64,000 nucleotides of DNA from Salinisphaera sp. Q1T1-3 (GCF_003602005.1 NZ_QZWD01000017.1:1-64000); one strand, 5' to 3'. Shown: positions 19,069-29,246, counted from the stretch's first letter. Translations and numbers: made by a program. Notes: generated by a model not told the origin, from the letters alone.

Positions 19069-19833
19069 TCAACCCGGGCCCGCAACCCGATAACGCTGTC
19101 CCTGAAAATTGAGAATGGCCCCACTCGGTTCGATCTGTTCGACCGCCGGGCCGGCCTTCAATCGCTCTCCCTCGTGATAACGGCGACCGTCGACGAGAAT
19201 GAAACTGCGTCCGGGCACCGAACTGTAGAGCTGACCGTTGATCCGGACGGCCGGCACGGAGACATCGGCCTGCATCGGCACGGAATCATCGTCCGAGGCA
19301 GCCGAGTAATCCGCGTCGGGCGCCGCCGTCGCGGCAGCGGCCGTCTCGGCGGGCGGGGCCGCATCACCGGTCAATGGAACACGTGAGTAGCGCACCGACC
19401 CGTCACCATCTGACGCGGGCTGGGCCGACGTGGCGCCCGACGTCGAGGTGCTGTTCCGTCCGGATAGCGGCGCCGATCGTGTCACCGACATGGCAGCGGC
19501 GTCCGGCGCATCGTGCGACTCGGGTGCCACGCGGTCGCGTGGCTGCAACGCTGCCTGTGCCAGGGCCATGGTGTCTGCATCATTGTGCCTGGCCTGTGCC
19601 TGAGCCGGCGCGGCCGTCGCAGAGGACGCCGCTTCACCGGCCGGTTGCGGCCGCAGTGCATAGACCACCAGCCCGACGTTGCTGGCCACGAGGGCCGCGA
19701 TCAGCCAGCGCCATGCCCCGCTCGTGCCGCGCCGTCCGTATGTCGCCGCGGTCGCGGCCCGATGCAGATCGCCGGCCTGACCGGCATGACGCTCGCGCTC
19801 GGCTTTTTTCAGTGCATCAACGAGGTAGGACAC
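19069..19833 (-). CDS. gspB: Type II secretion accessory protein GspB
   Basis: GspB works with the ATPase GspA to pass the secretin GspD through the peptidoglycan. The 254-residue protein has the diagnostic N-terminus SYLVDALKKAERER, one membrane helix (about 40-60, WRWLIAALVASNVGLVVYAL), a long Ala/Ser/Thr-rich periplasmic linker and a C-terminal GspB domain (PAVRINGQLYSSVPGRSFILV, then GQRYRV). A GTG start at 19833 is chosen because AGGGGG precedes it by 5 bases and homologues start here. A 234-base gap without a gene separates it from gspA. Confidence 0.88.
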   Translation of the reverse strand: MSYLVDALKKAERERHAGQAGDLHRAATAATYGRRGTSGAWRWLIAALVASNVGLVVYALRPQPAGEAASSATAAPAQAQARHNDADTMALAQAALQPRDRVAPESHDAPDAAAMSVTRSAPLSGRNSTSTSGATSAQPASDGDGSVRYSRVPLTGDAAPPAETAAAATAAPDADYSAASDDDSVPMQADVSVPAVRINGQLYSSVPGRSFILVDGRRYHEGERLKAGPAVEQIEPSGAILNFQGQRYRVAGPG

Positions 19834-20067
19834 CGAACCCCCTGTGCTCGCAACGCCACGCCATCGGCACGCAGCAAGAATCGATCCCGGTCCTCCGGCC
19901 TGTGCCGTTCTGCCCCGGGCGGACGCCCGGCGACCGCGGCGCGACACGCCTCGACCGGGCCGCCGGGCTTCGGTATCCGCGCCGGTGGCCCCGACTCGCC
20001 GGACGGGCATGCATCATCGGCGAAACGCGGCGCGGCAACAACACAGCGTCCGACACGCCTTGATGTT

Positions 20068-21948
20068 TCATCGATCATTCGCAGCGCGCGGAACCCCGAG
20101 CTGCGGTGTTCCAGGCGAGCGCATTGCGCCGTTGAGCATCATCTGGGTCCGTGGCCCGGCGATACCGTCGGGATCGAGACCACGCGTCCGCTGGAACGCC
20201 TTGAGCCGATCGCCGAGCGCGGCGTCATAGATTGGCGATGGCTTGCCGGCGCGATTGTCCGAATTCTCACCGTCGATCGCATCGAGACGCTGCCGCAGCC
20301 ATACCACGGCCTGGCCGACGGATCCCGGTTGGATGAGCCGAACGCCGGCATCCGCACGCCAGATCACGCGGAACCGGCCATCCCATTGTTGCTCCAGCGT
20401 GGCGAGCGACACGTCACGCGTGCCGTTGGCGCCGACGAGCGTGGCTTTCCGATCATCGAGCGCGGTCAGCAGCAACGAGCGTTTTTCCCCGTCGGTCTCG
20501 AATTCGAGCAGGGCCGGGCGATTGTAGCGCCGCACCACGTCCAGGGTGTCCTTGTCGGCAAGACAGCGCAGATCGCCCACCCGCAAGACCTGACAGCCGG
20601 CGTGCACCTGAGAACCGAACACGCCCCACAGACGCAGCATCTGGTTCATGTCGGCATTGCCGCCGGGCAGCGTCGCGCTCAGCGCCGTCTGGCTGCCATT
20701 GCGGCTGCGCGTGATATCGGTCGCATTCCTTGCCGTATTCCCGTCGCGATCGACTTCGGTCGGCGCCTGTGCGTCAGTGGCGTTCTTGTCACCATCATCG
20801 GCGCCGCCACTGTCTCCGGCGGCGGTCTGGATCTTCGGCGTGTCGAAATCACCAGCGGTTGCAGTACGCTCATGACCGCCGAGCAATCCGGCCAGCAGAT
20901 CGCGGCTCGACTCGACAATCGGCTTGTCCGAATCGGTTTTCCTTTCCGGCGCCGAGGCCTCCGGGGTCTTTTCGGCCGCTCCCGTTTGTTCGCTTTGCTC
21001 GCCGCTGGGCGTGCCTTCAGCCGCGTTCGTCAACGGGATGTCCGGCAGCCAGGCGAGTGCGACGACGACTGCGGCAGCTGCCATCGCCCCGGTCGGCAGT
21101 GCCAGCCGCCACCAGCGCCACGGACGGGGCATGGCATATCGCGGCAGGCTCTCCGCGGCAGCGCGCAGCACCGTCCAGGTGCCGACGTGCGAACGACCAT
21201 AGGCATACGCCCCCATGAGCGCGCGCTCGCAGACCATGTTGATCAGCCGCGGCACGCCGCCAGTCACCAGCCGCAACGCAGTGGTCGCCCCACGGGAGAA
21301 CAGATGCTGCGGTCCGTTGGCACACTCCAGGCGGTGCTGGACATAGGCCCGCGTCTCGGCCTGCCCCAGCGGACGCAGCACGAATCGCGCGGTAATGCGC
21401 TGGGCGAGCTGACGCAGGTCGTGTCGCGCGAGCAGCGTCCCCAGTTCCGGCTGGCCGACAAGGATGATCCGCAGTAACTTGTGTTTGTGCGTCTCCAGGT
21501 TGGTCAGCAGGCGCAGCTGCTCAAGCACGTCGCGCGACAGATTTTGTGCCTCGTCGACGATGAGCACCGTGCGTCGGTTGTTGGCATGCGTGGCCAGCAG
21601 ATGCGCGTTGAGTCGGTCGACCAGCGATTTCAGACTGGTATCGACATCCCGTTTGGGCTCGACACCCAGCTCGTCACAGATCGTGGCCACGAACTCGCGG
21701 ACCTCGAGCTGTGGATTCCAGCACAGCGCAATGTCGAGATCGGCCGGATCGCTGTCGGCCACCGCCCGGATGAGCGTCGTCTTGCCGGTGCCGACTTCGC
21801 CGATCAGCGAGACGAAACCGCCGTCCTCCCCCGCGCCGTAGAGCAGATGCGCAAGCGCCTCGCGATGGCTCGCGCTCAGATACAGGAACGCCGGATCGGG
21901 CGTGACAGCGAAGGGATGACTTTCGAAGCCGAAATACCGCAGATACAT
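20068..21948 (-). CDS. gspA: Type II secretion ATPase GspA (ExeA-like)
   Basis: The 626-residue protein starts MYLRYFGFESHPFAVTPDP, the ExeA N-terminus. It has an AAA ATPase domain (Walker A GEVGTGKTT near residue 50, Walker B VLIVDEAQNL), one transmembrane helix near 290-310, a low-complexity linker, and a C-terminal periplasmic region with a peptidoglycan-binding fold (AFQRTRGLDPDGIAGPRTQ). Such proteins bind peptidoglycan and make room for secretin assembly. It is divergent from gspC, with about 130 bases between the two starts. The 69-nt longer N-terminal reading is rejected because it lacks family support. Confidence 0.9.
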   Translation of the reverse strand: MYLRYFGFESHPFAVTPDPAFLYLSASHREALAHLLYGAGEDGGFVSLIGEVGTGKTTLIRAVADSDPADLDIALCWNPQLEVREFVATICDELGVEPKRDVDTSLKSLVDRLNAHLLATHANNRRTVLIVDEAQNLSRDVLEQLRLLTNLETHKHKLLRIILVGQPELGTLLARHDLRQLAQRITARFVLRPLGQAETRAYVQHRLECANGPQHLFSRGATTALRLVTGGVPRLINMVCERALMGAYAYGRSHVGTWTVLRAAAESLPRYAMPRPWRWWRLALPTGAMAAAAVVVALAWLPDIPLTNAAEGTPSGEQSEQTGAAEKTPEASAPERKTDSDKPIVESSRDLLAGLLGGHERTATAGDFDTPKIQTAAGDSGGADDGDKNATDAQAPTEVDRDGNTARNATDITRSRNGSQTALSATLPGGNADMNQMLRLWGVFGSQVHAGCQVLRVGDLRCLADKDTLDVVRRYNRPALLEFETDGEKRSLLLTALDDRKATLVGANGTRDVSLATLEQQWDGRFRVIWRADAGVRLIQPGSVGQAVVWLRQRLDAIDGENSDNRAGKPSPIYDAALGDRLKAFQRTRGLDPDGIAGPRTQMMLNGAMRSPGTPQLGVPRAANDR

Positions 21949-22080
21949 CCGGTCTAGATTGGCGCCGATATTCGCGCGTAGTCTACGCGCCCCTTGGAGC
22001 GCGGCAAACACGACCATCGATGCGGCTTGCCACTTTCGGATACATCCTAATGAAGCATGAGGTTAGGTAGACTCCCCCCC

Positions 22081-23010
22081 ATGTCGATCGAATTGTCTCC
22101 GCAAGCCCAGCGCTGGCTCGCGCGCTTGCCCGATATCGCCAACGTAGTGCTGATCGCATTGCTGGCGTTGTCACTCGCGCACCTGTTCTGGCTGGTGTGG
22201 CCGCAAAGCGTGCCGGAAGCCATCGCACCGGCGGATGCCAGCAGCAATTCGCGGGCAGCCAACGAAAACAAGATCGATGTCGAGGCGATCGCGAGCGCTC
22301 ATATCTTCGGCGAACAGAAGATCGTCGACGTGGATCTGGAAAAACAGAAGGAACGCAACGCCCCGGAAACCCATCTGAATCTGACGCTCACCGGCATCAT
22401 CGCCGACAGTCAGGGAAACCAGTCGCGCGCGTTGATCAAGAATCCGCAGAACGAGCAGGACGGGTACCGGGTCGGTCAATCCATCGTCTCCGGAGTGGAA
22501 CTGCATGCCATCTATCCGGCCAAGGTGATCCTCGACCGGAACGGCCGCTTCGAGACATTGACGCTGGAAAGCGTGAAAAAAGCCCAGTCGCTGACGGGAC
22601 TGCAGCGCCAGGCCAGTCCGAGCGCGACCGCCCGGTCTTCCCGGGGCCAGGCAGACACCGCGTCGGCCGGTGGCTCGCCGTCCTCGAACGGCGATCTGGG
22701 CTCGCAGTTATCGGACGTGCGACGCAAGATCATGGCCGACCCGTCCAGCGCACAGCGTTACATCCGCTTGCAGCCGGAACGGCAAGACGGCAATCTCGTG
22801 GGTTACCGGATCTTTCCGGGACAAGATAAGTCCTTGTTTGACAAGGCAGGGTTAAAAAGTGGGGAACTCGTGACCGCGATCAACGGCCAGTCGCTGGACA
22901 ACCCGGCGGCGTCGCTCAAGATGCTCGGCAACCTGGCGCACGCCAGCAGTGCCACCATCACTGTCCAGGACGGCGGACAGTCCCGCACGGTTCGCGTGGA
23001 TTTCCAATGA
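22081..23010 (+). CDS. gspC: Type II secretion inner-membrane protein GspC
   Basis: GspC links the inner-membrane platform to the secretin. The 309-residue protein has one N-terminal membrane helix (about 20-42, ending AHLFWLVWP), an HR domain (about 65-165, with the IFGE element and LTGIIAD), a Ser/Gly-rich linker and a C-terminal PDZ domain (GYRIFPGQDKSLFDKAGLKSGE, then INGQSL). The start at 22081 places a short basic-aromatic segment before the helix. An ATG at 22057 is in frame but lacks a better SD. It opens the gspC-N operon and overlaps gspD by ATGA. Confidence 0.93.
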   Translation: MSIELSPQAQRWLARLPDIANVVLIALLALSLAHLFWLVWPQSVPEAIAPADASSNSRAANENKIDVEAIASAHIFGEQKIVDVDLEKQKERNAPETHLNLTLTGIIADSQGNQSRALIKNPQNEQDGYRVGQSIVSGVELHAIYPAKVILDRNGRFETLTLESVKKAQSLTGLQRQASPSATARSSRGQADTASAGGSPSSNGDLGSQLSDVRRKIMADPSSAQRYIRLQPERQDGNLVGYRIFPGQDKSLFDKAGLKSGELVTAINGQSLDNPAASLKMLGNLAHASSATITVQDGGQSRTVRVDFQ

Positions 23011-25214
23011 GACGACTGAGCCGTCATATCGCGCCATTCGGTGTTGCAGCCGTATTGGCCGTGTCCTCCCCGCTCCTTCTGGCGCAGACCGGTATATCGA
23101 ATACGCCGACCGGCGTCAGCAGCGCCGGCGACGATACGTTCACACTCAACCTCAAGAACGCGGACATCACGACGCTGATCGCCACGGTCAGCGAGGTCAC
23201 CGGGCGCAATTTCGTCGTCGACCCGCGGGTCAAGGGCGATGTGACCGTACTGTCCAACCAGCCGATGACGCCGGCCGAGCTCTACCAGACGTTCCTGTCG
23301 GTACTCGACGTTCACGGCTTTGCGGCCGTGCCCTCGGGCGAAGTCACCAAGATCATTCCGCAGATCAATGCCAAGCAGGACGGCGGCTTTGGCGGGGCCA
23401 GCCCGATCACCAATGAGAATGTGGTCACCAAGGTCATCCACGTCGACAACGTGCCGGCCGATCAACTGGTGCCGATTCTGCGCCCCCTGGTGCCGCAGTA
23501 CGGGCATCTGGCGGCGTACTCGGCCTCGAACTCACTGGTCATCTCCGATCGCGAGGCCAACGTCAGCCGCCTGACCCAGATCGTGCACCGGATCGACGCC
23601 AACGGCACGTCCAGCGTCGATCAGGTTCATCTCGACAATGCCAACGCCGACGATGTCGCCGAAGCCATCGGCAAGCTTTCCGGTGGCGACCAGAAGAACG
23701 GCGCCAGCAGCGTGGTCGCGCTGAACCGCACGAACAGCGTGCTCATCTCCGGCAGCGCCCGCGAACGCGCCAAGCTGCGCCGAGTGATCCAGAACATGGA
23801 CACCAAATCGCAGGATGCCGGCGATACCGCGGTCATCTATCTCAACTATGCCGATGCCGAAACGCTGGCCCCGGTGCTACAGGCCTATGCCACCGGCCAG
23901 AGCTATTCGTCGGGCAGTTCGCGCAACCGCGGCCTGAGCAGCACGGGCGGCGGCTTCGGCAATAGCGACAACAACAGCGGTTTCGGCAACGGCGGCAGCA
24001 GCTCCTTCGGCAACAGTGGCCGCATCAACCGCGGCTCGTCCAACGCCGGCGGCAGTGTGCAGGGCATCTCCAGCGGCGGCGGCAGCGACAGCGATGTCGC
24101 CGTCATCGCCGAGGCCGGCGCCAATGCGCTGATCATCCATGCCCCAGCGGACAAGATGGGCAAGATCAAGCACATCATTTCCAAGCTGGATATCCGGCGC
24201 GGTCAGGTGCTGGTCGAGGGCATCATCGCCGAAATCGGCATCCAGCAGTCCAAACAGCTGGGCGTGAACATCGCCGCGCTCAAGGATGGCGGGCCGGCTG
24301 CCGCCAGTATTCTCAACTCCGAGACCCTGAGTTCGATCGGTCAGGCCGCCGCCGACGGCACGCCGCTCAACCTCATCCAGCAGGGGCTGAACGTGGCGCT
24401 CGGCAGCACCAACGGCGAGGTCAATTTCGCGCTGCTGATCAACGCCCTGTCGAACAACGTGGATACCAACGTGCTGTCGACGCCGTCGCTGATCACGCGC
24501 GACAACGAAGAAGCCCAGATCAAGGTCGGCCAGAAGGTGCCGTTCGTGACCGGCAGCTATACCACCGGCACCAGTGGCGGCGACGGCACCAACCCGTTCC
24601 AGACCATCGACCGCGAGGATGTGGGCCTGCAACTGGCCTTCATCCCGCAGATCAGCGCCGGCGATACGATCCAGCTGACCATCGATGAAGAAGTCTCCTC
24701 GATCGCACCGAGTGCCCAGCAGACGAGCAATGCCGGCCTGATCACCAACAGCCGCTCGCTTCAGACCGCGGTCGAGGTCCAGAACGGCCAGATCCTGGTG
24801 TTGGGCGGGCTGATCGACAACAACCTGCAGGTTACCCACAACCAGGTGCCGGTGCTGGGCGATATCCCGATCCTCGGTGCACTCTTCCGCTATAACGGCG
24901 TCGATCGCACGAAACGCAACCTGTTGAATTTCATACGGCCGACCATCCTGCGCGGCGACGGCGAATCGAGCCGCTACAGCGCCGAAAAGTACAAGTACCT
25001 GCGCGCGTTGCAGATGGAGCAGTCCCGAAAACGACTGCCGCTCATGAGTAATGAGAAACGGCCGCAACTGCCCCCCATGGAGAACTTCGACAGCGGGGCC
25101 AACGCCTCCGCCCGCTTCAATAACAGCGGCGACAACGACCTCGGCCAGCCCCAGCAGTCACTGCCGGCGGGTTCGGATGCATCCAGCGACAAGCGTCGGG
25201 GCGATCAATACTGA
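23007..25214 (+). CDS. gspD: Type II secretion secretin GspD
   Basis: GspD forms the outer-membrane channel. The 735-residue protein has a signal peptide (about 1-27), an N0 domain (TFTLNLKNADITTLIATVSEVTG), N1-N3 repeats (HVDNVPADQLVPILRPL; VHLDNANADDVAEAI; IYLNYADAETLAPVL) and the C-terminal secretin barrel with VPVLGDIPILGALFR near residue 610. N3 carries a Gly/Ser/Asn-rich insertion of about 65 residues (about 293-357, with repeated FGN units), a constriction-loop region that varies in length among secretins. The C-terminal tail (about 660-735) is polar, where a pilotin could bind; no pilotin gene is seen here. Confidence 0.96.
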   Translation: MRRLSRHIAPFGVAAVLAVSSPLLLAQTGISNTPTGVSSAGDDTFTLNLKNADITTLIATVSEVTGRNFVVDPRVKGDVTVLSNQPMTPAELYQTFLSVLDVHGFAAVPSGEVTKIIPQINAKQDGGFGGASPITNENVVTKVIHVDNVPADQLVPILRPLVPQYGHLAAYSASNSLVISDREANVSRLTQIVHRIDANGTSSVDQVHLDNANADDVAEAIGKLSGGDQKNGASSVVALNRTNSVLISGSARERAKLRRVIQNMDTKSQDAGDTAVIYLNYADAETLAPVLQAYATGQSYSSGSSRNRGLSSTGGGFGNSDNNSGFGNGGSSSFGNSGRINRGSSNAGGSVQGISSGGGSDSDVAVIAEAGANALIIHAPADKMGKIKHIISKLDIRRGQVLVEGIIAEIGIQQSKQLGVNIAALKDGGPAAASILNSETLSSIGQAAADGTPLNLIQQGLNVALGSTNGEVNFALLINALSNNVDTNVLSTPSLITRDNEEAQIKVGQKVPFVTGSYTTGTSGGDGTNPFQTIDREDVGLQLAFIPQISAGDTIQLTIDEEVSSIAPSAQQTSNAGLITNSRSLQTAVEVQNGQILVLGGLIDNNLQVTHNQVPVLGDIPILGALFRYNGVDRTKRNLLNFIRPTILRGDGESSRYSAEKYKYLRALQMEQSRKRLPLMSNEKRPQLPPMENFDSGANASARFNNSGDNDLGQPQQSLPAGSDASSDKRRGDQY

Positions 25215-25250
25215 GCACGGCGATCGAGGCCGATCGCAGGAGAGTCGAGC

Positions 25251-26819
25251 ATGAGTGAGAATGCCGAAGAGCTGACGCTCGAGCCGATCGCGCAACCGGC
25301 GGCGCCGCTCGAAACGCCGCCGGCGCACGCTGCCGAAGAGTCCCCGACGCGACTGGAACGCCTGTCCTTTGCCTTCGCCAAGCGCTACGGCGTGATGCTC
25401 GGCGACTGGGACGACGCCTCGGTGCGTGTGATCGCTCGCGAGCCGGTCAACGCCTCTGCCCTGCTCGAGGTGCGACGCCACACCCGCCGCCAGCTTCAGG
25501 TGGAAACGGTCTCGGCCGCGGCGTTCGAGGCGATACTCCAGAACGACTACGAGAATCGCGACAACGAATCGAGCCAGATCGTCGAGGGCATGGACGACGA
25601 TCTGGACCTGTCGGATGCCGCCCGTGCTCTCGCCGAGCCGGCCGATCTGCTCGAATCCTCGGACGATGCGCCGATCATCCGGCTGATCAACGCCCTGCTG
25701 ACCGAGGCCATCAAGGAAAACGCCTCGGACATCCACATCGAGCCGTTCGAGTCACGCCTGACCGTGCGGTTTCGCGTCGACGGCGTACTGCGCGAAGTGC
25801 TCAGCCCGCCGCGCCAGCTCGCCCCGCGCCTGATCTCCCGCGTCAAGGTCATGGCCAAGCTGGACATCGCGGAAAAACGCATCCCGCAGGACGGTCGCAT
25901 CTCGGTCCGGATCGCCGGCCGCCCGGTGGACGTACGTGTCTCGACCATTCCCTCGGGCACCGGCGAGCGCGTCGTGATGCGTCTGCTGGACAAGCAGGCC
26001 GGCCGGCTGGATCTGCCGCAGCTCGGCATGCCGGGCGACACGCTGCAGGCCATAGACGAGCTCGTGCACAAGCCACACGGCATCATCCTTGTCACCGGGC
26101 CGACCGGCTCGGGCAAGACGACCACGCTCTATGCCGGCATCACGCGCATCAACGATCGCACGCGCAACATCATGACCGTCGAAGACCCGATCGAGTACTA
26201 TCTGGACGGGATCGGCCAGACGCAAGTCAATTCGAAGGTCGACATGAGTTTCGCGCGTGGCCTGCGTGCGATCCTGCGCCAGGATCCTGACGTGGTCATG
26301 ATCGGCGAGATCCGTGATCTGGAAACCGCCGAGATCGCGGTCCAGGCATCGCTGACCGGGCATCTCGTACTCTCTACCCTGCACACCAACACGGCCGTGG
26401 GCGCGATCGCCCGGCTGCGCGACATGGGCGTGGAGCCGTTTCTGTTGTCGTCCTCGGTGATCGGCATCATGGCCCAGCGCCTGGTGCGCACCCTGTGTCC
26501 CGAGTGCAAGATGCCCTATACCGCGGATCGTCGCGAATGCGAGCTGCTCAAGGCCGACCCGGACAATCCGCCGACCCTGCATCGGCCGGGCGGCTGCGAG
26601 GGCTGCAATCACAGCGGCTTCCGCGGGCGTACAGGCATCTATGAGCTGGTCGTCGTCGATGACGAACTGCGCAACATGATCCACGAACAGGCCGCCGAAC
26701 ACGCCCTGGAGGCCCAGGCCCGCAAGTCGACGCCCAGCATCCGTGCCGACGGCCGCGCCAACGTGCTTGCCGGCAAGACGACGCTCGAGGAAGTTCTGCG
26801 CGTCACGCGCGAGGGTTAG
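25251..26819 (+). CDS. gspE: Type II secretion ATPase GspE
   Basis: GspE is the cytoplasmic hexameric ATPase that powers pseudopilus growth. The 522-residue protein has the N1E domain that binds GspL, an N2E domain, Walker A GPTGSGKTTTLY near residue 281, the Asp box (TVEDPIEYYLDG), Walker B RQDPDVVMIGEIRD, the His box (LTGHLVLSTLHTN) and an intact tetracysteine zinc module (CPECK and CEGCNH). AGGAGAG precedes the ATG by 6 bases. It lies 36 bases after gspD. Confidence 0.97.
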   Translation: MSENAEELTLEPIAQPAAPLETPPAHAAEESPTRLERLSFAFAKRYGVMLGDWDDASVRVIAREPVNASALLEVRRHTRRQLQVETVSAAAFEAILQNDYENRDNESSQIVEGMDDDLDLSDAARALAEPADLLESSDDAPIIRLINALLTEAIKENASDIHIEPFESRLTVRFRVDGVLREVLSPPRQLAPRLISRVKVMAKLDIAEKRIPQDGRISVRIAGRPVDVRVSTIPSGTGERVVMRLLDKQAGRLDLPQLGMPGDTLQAIDELVHKPHGIILVTGPTGSGKTTTLYAGITRINDRTRNIMTVEDPIEYYLDGIGQTQVNSKVDMSFARGLRAILRQDPDVVMIGEIRDLETAEIAVQASLTGHLVLSTLHTNTAVGAIARLRDMGVEPFLLSSSVIGIMAQRLVRTLCPECKMPYTADRRECELLKADPDNPPTLHRPGGCEGCNHSGFRGRTGIYELVVVDDELRNMIHEQAAEHALEAQARKSTPSIRADGRANVLAGKTTLEEVLRVTREG

Positions 26820-26890
26820 CCACGATGCTGATACCGCCTGCGCATCATTGGCCTGTCTCGTCTTGCATCGCGTCGCTCGGGCCCTGATTC

Positions 26891-28111
26891 ATGGCCGCAT
26901 TCGAATACACCGCACTCGATGCCCGGGGCCGTCAGAAGAAAGGCGTGCTGGAAGGCGATGCCCCGCGCGTCGTTCGTGCGCAGCTGCGCGAACGCGGGCT
27001 GACGCCGATCGAGGTTGTCGAGGTCTCGGATCGTCGTACGCCGGGCGTCAAGAAATCGCCGTTCGCCTTCAATCGCGGCATGAAGGTCATCGAGCTCGCC
27101 CTTTTCACCCGGCAGCTCGCCACGCTGGCACACGCAGGCATGCCGATGGAGGAAGCGCTCAAGGCGGTCGCCGAACAGACCGAAAACGATCGGGTGCGTC
27201 GCATCATCGCCGGAGTGCGATCGCAGGTCGTCGAAGGCAATACCTTCGCCGATGCGCTCGCCGACTTTCCCAACAGCTTCGATCAGCTCTATCGCGCCAC
27301 CGCAGCGGCCGGCGAACAGTCCGGCCATCTCGATGAAGTCCTCAACGGCCTGGCCGACTACGTCGAGGAACAACAGGCGCTGCGCCAGAAGATTCTGGCC
27401 GCACTGATCTATCCGGCGTTTCTCGTGGTCGTCTCGATCGGCATCGTGATCGCGCTGTTGTCGACGGTGGTGCCGAAGCTGGTCCATACCTTCAACAGCG
27501 TTCACGCCAAGCTCCCGACGCTCACGGTCGCGCTGATCTCGATGAGCGATTTTCTACGGGACTGGGGCTGGCTACTCGCGATCGGACTGGCTGCCGCCAT
27601 AGCGGCCTTCGCATACGGCATGCGTCGACCGGGCTTCAAGCGTCGGTTTCATCATCTGGTCCTGCGACTGCCTCTGATCGGCCGCTTCGCCCGGGGGGTC
27701 AATACCGCCCGCTTCACCCGGACGCTGGCCATCCTCACGCGAAGCGGCGTACCGGCCCTGGATGCCATGACGATCGGCGCCGAGGTCGTGACCAACATCC
27801 CGATGCGCGAGGCCATCTCGCGGGCAGCCACGCGCGTTCGCGAAGGCGATGCCATTCACCGCGCGCTCGGGCGTGAGGATCTGTTCCCACCGATCACCCT
27901 GCACATGATCGCCAACGGTGAGCTGTCCGGCGCACTCGATATGATGCTCGGCCGGGCGGCTGACCACCAGGATCGCGAAGTCGAAACCCTGCGCGAAGGC
28001 GTGATGGGCATACTCGGCCCGGCCGTCATTCTGGCGATGGGCGGCGTCGTACTGATGATCGTCCTCGCCATTCTCCTGCCTGTTTTCAATCTCAACCAGT
28101 TGGTCCAGTGA
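26891..28111 (+). CDS. gspF: Type II secretion platform protein GspF
   Basis: GspF is the polytopic inner-membrane platform protein coupling GspE to the pseudopilus. The 406-residue protein starts [18 protein letters not shown], with two repeated cytoplasmic four-helix domains (about 65-170 and 270-370, each starting [14 protein letters not shown] or [14 protein letters not shown]) and three membrane helices near 170-195, 220-240 and 375-400. A 71-base gap after gspE is unusual in this tightly packed operon; the SD before the ATG is weak. Confidence 0.96.
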   Translation: MAAFEYTALDARGRQKKGVLEGDAPRVVRAQLRERGLTPIEVVEVSDRRTPGVKKSPFAFNRGMKVIELALFTRQLATLAHAGMPMEEALKAVAEQTENDRVRRIIAGVRSQVVEGNTFADALADFPNSFDQLYRATAAAGEQSGHLDEVLNGLADYVEEQQALRQKILAALIYPAFLVVVSIGIVIALLSTVVPKLVHTFNSVHAKLPTLTVALISMSDFLRDWGWLLAIGLAAAIAAFAYGMRRPGFKRRFHHLVLRLPLIGRFARGVNTARFTRTLAILTRSGVPALDAMTIGAEVVTNIPMREAISRAATRVREGDAIHRALGREDLFPPITLHMIANGELSGALDMMLGRAADHQDREVETLREGVMGILGPAVILAMGGVVLMIVLAILLPVFNLNQLVQ

Positions 28112-28131
28112 CCCGATCCGGAGGCTGCCTC

Positions 28132-28596
28132 ATGGCCCGCAGACAACAATCGATTTCCCGCCCGGCCCAGCGCGGCTTCACGCTCATCGAGATCATGGTC
28201 GTGGTGGTGATCCTGGGCATTCTGGCGGCCATCGTGGTGCCCAACATCATCGACCGCCCGGACGCTGCACGCGAAGCCAAGGCGCGCCAGGACATCAAGG
28301 CCGTGGACTCTGCGCTCAAGCTCTACCGGCTGGACAACTATCGCTATCCCACGACCGAGCAGGGCCTGGCTGCCCTGGTCAACAAACCGACGAGCCAGCC
28401 AGAGCCCCGCAACTGGAAATCCGGCGGCTATCTGGACCAGATCCCGACGGATCCGTGGGGTAATGTCTATCATTACCGCAATCCCGGCCAGCACGGCCCG
28501 ATCGATATCTATACGCTCGGCCGCGACAATCAGGAAGGCGGCAGCGGTCCGGATGCCGATATCGGCAACTGGACAATCGACAGCGACTCGCAGTAG
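28132..28596 (+). CDS. gspG: Major pseudopilin GspG
   Basis: GspG is the main subunit of the type II pseudopilus. The 154-residue prepilin has a short basic leader and a G-FTLIE cleavage site followed by the hydrophobic helix [17 protein letters not shown]. The C-terminal calcium-binding region ([17 protein letters not shown] and [13 protein letters not shown]) matches GspG. ATG at 28132 is preferred to the GTG at 28108 because GGAGG sits 7 bases before it. Maturation needs a GspO/PilD peptidase, which is not encoded in this window. Confidence 0.96.
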   Translation: MARRQQSISRPAQRGFTLIEIMVVVVILGILAAIVVPNIIDRPDAAREAKARQDIKAVDSALKLYRLDNYRYPTTEQGLAALVNKPTSQPEPRNWKSGGYLDQIPTDPWGNVYHYRNPGQHGPIDIYTLGRDNQEGGSGPDADIGNWTIDSDSQ

Positions 28597-28610
28597 GCCG
28601 CGTCGGTTTC

Positions 28611-29246
28611 GTGCGGAGCGGTTCATCCCGGGCATCGTCTCGATCGACGGCAGGCTTCACGCTGATCGAGATCCTGGTGGTTCTGGTGATCGTCGGCGTC
28701 GCGCTCTCCTTCGCCACGCTCTCGATCAACCCGACCGGCGCCGACGACCGTCTGAACGACGAATCCCAGCGCCTGAGCGCGCTCGTGCAGACCGCCGCCG
28801 ATGAAGCGATTCTGTCAGGCCATACCATCGGCCTGGAAATCGGGCGCGACGGGTATCGCTTCGTCGAGCTCAACGAGGCCGGCTGGAAAACCATTACCGG
28901 ACCGGATTCACCGCTACGCCCGCGACGTCTGGGCGACGGTATCCATCTGGACCGGTTGAGCCTGGACGGCCAGAACGAATCAGGCCGGCAGGCCAATCGC
29001 CAGAGCGGGACGCTGACGCTACCGCCCTCGCCCGTGCCGCCGACGCCGGGCGAGGCGCGGGAACAGGCAGAACAACGCGCCGAGGCACGTCAGGACGACC
29101 ACCCGCCGTTGCCAGCGGCCCTGTTCTTGTCCAGCGGCGAACTGTTGCCATTCCGGCTCGAACTCTCGGCCGATGACGTCGACCATCGTTTCGATATCGA
29201 CGGCGCGCCGAACGGCGACATCACCATGCAGCGGATCGAGCGATGA
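28611..29246 (+). CDS. gspH: Minor pseudopilin GspH
   Basis: A 211-residue minor pseudopilin with a G-FTLIE cleavage site near residue 15 and the helix ILVVLVIVGVALSFATLSI. The C-terminal beta-sheet domain shows GHTIGLEIGRDGYRFVEL and LFLSSGELLPFRLEL, as in GspH. It is longer than usual owing to a Pro/Glu/Arg-rich insertion of about 35 residues (about 135-170). The GTG start at 28611 has no obvious SD and may be reached by coupling from gspG 14 bases upstream. Its end overlaps gspI by ATGA. Confidence 0.9.
   Translation: MRSGSSRASSRSTAGFTLIEILVVLVIVGVALSFATLSINPTGADDRLNDESQRLSALVQTAADEAILSGHTIGLEIGRDGYRFVELNEAGWKTITGPDSPLRPRRLGDGIHLDRLSLDGQNESGRQANRQSGTLTLPPSPVPPTPGEAREQAEQRAEARQDDHPPLPAALFLSSGELLPFRLELSADDVDHRFDIDGAPNGDITMQRIER

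Noticed and set aside
23900-24100. Tandem DNA repeats in gspD
   Set aside because: The repetition comes from Gly/Ser/Asn codons in a linker, not from exact DNA repeats.
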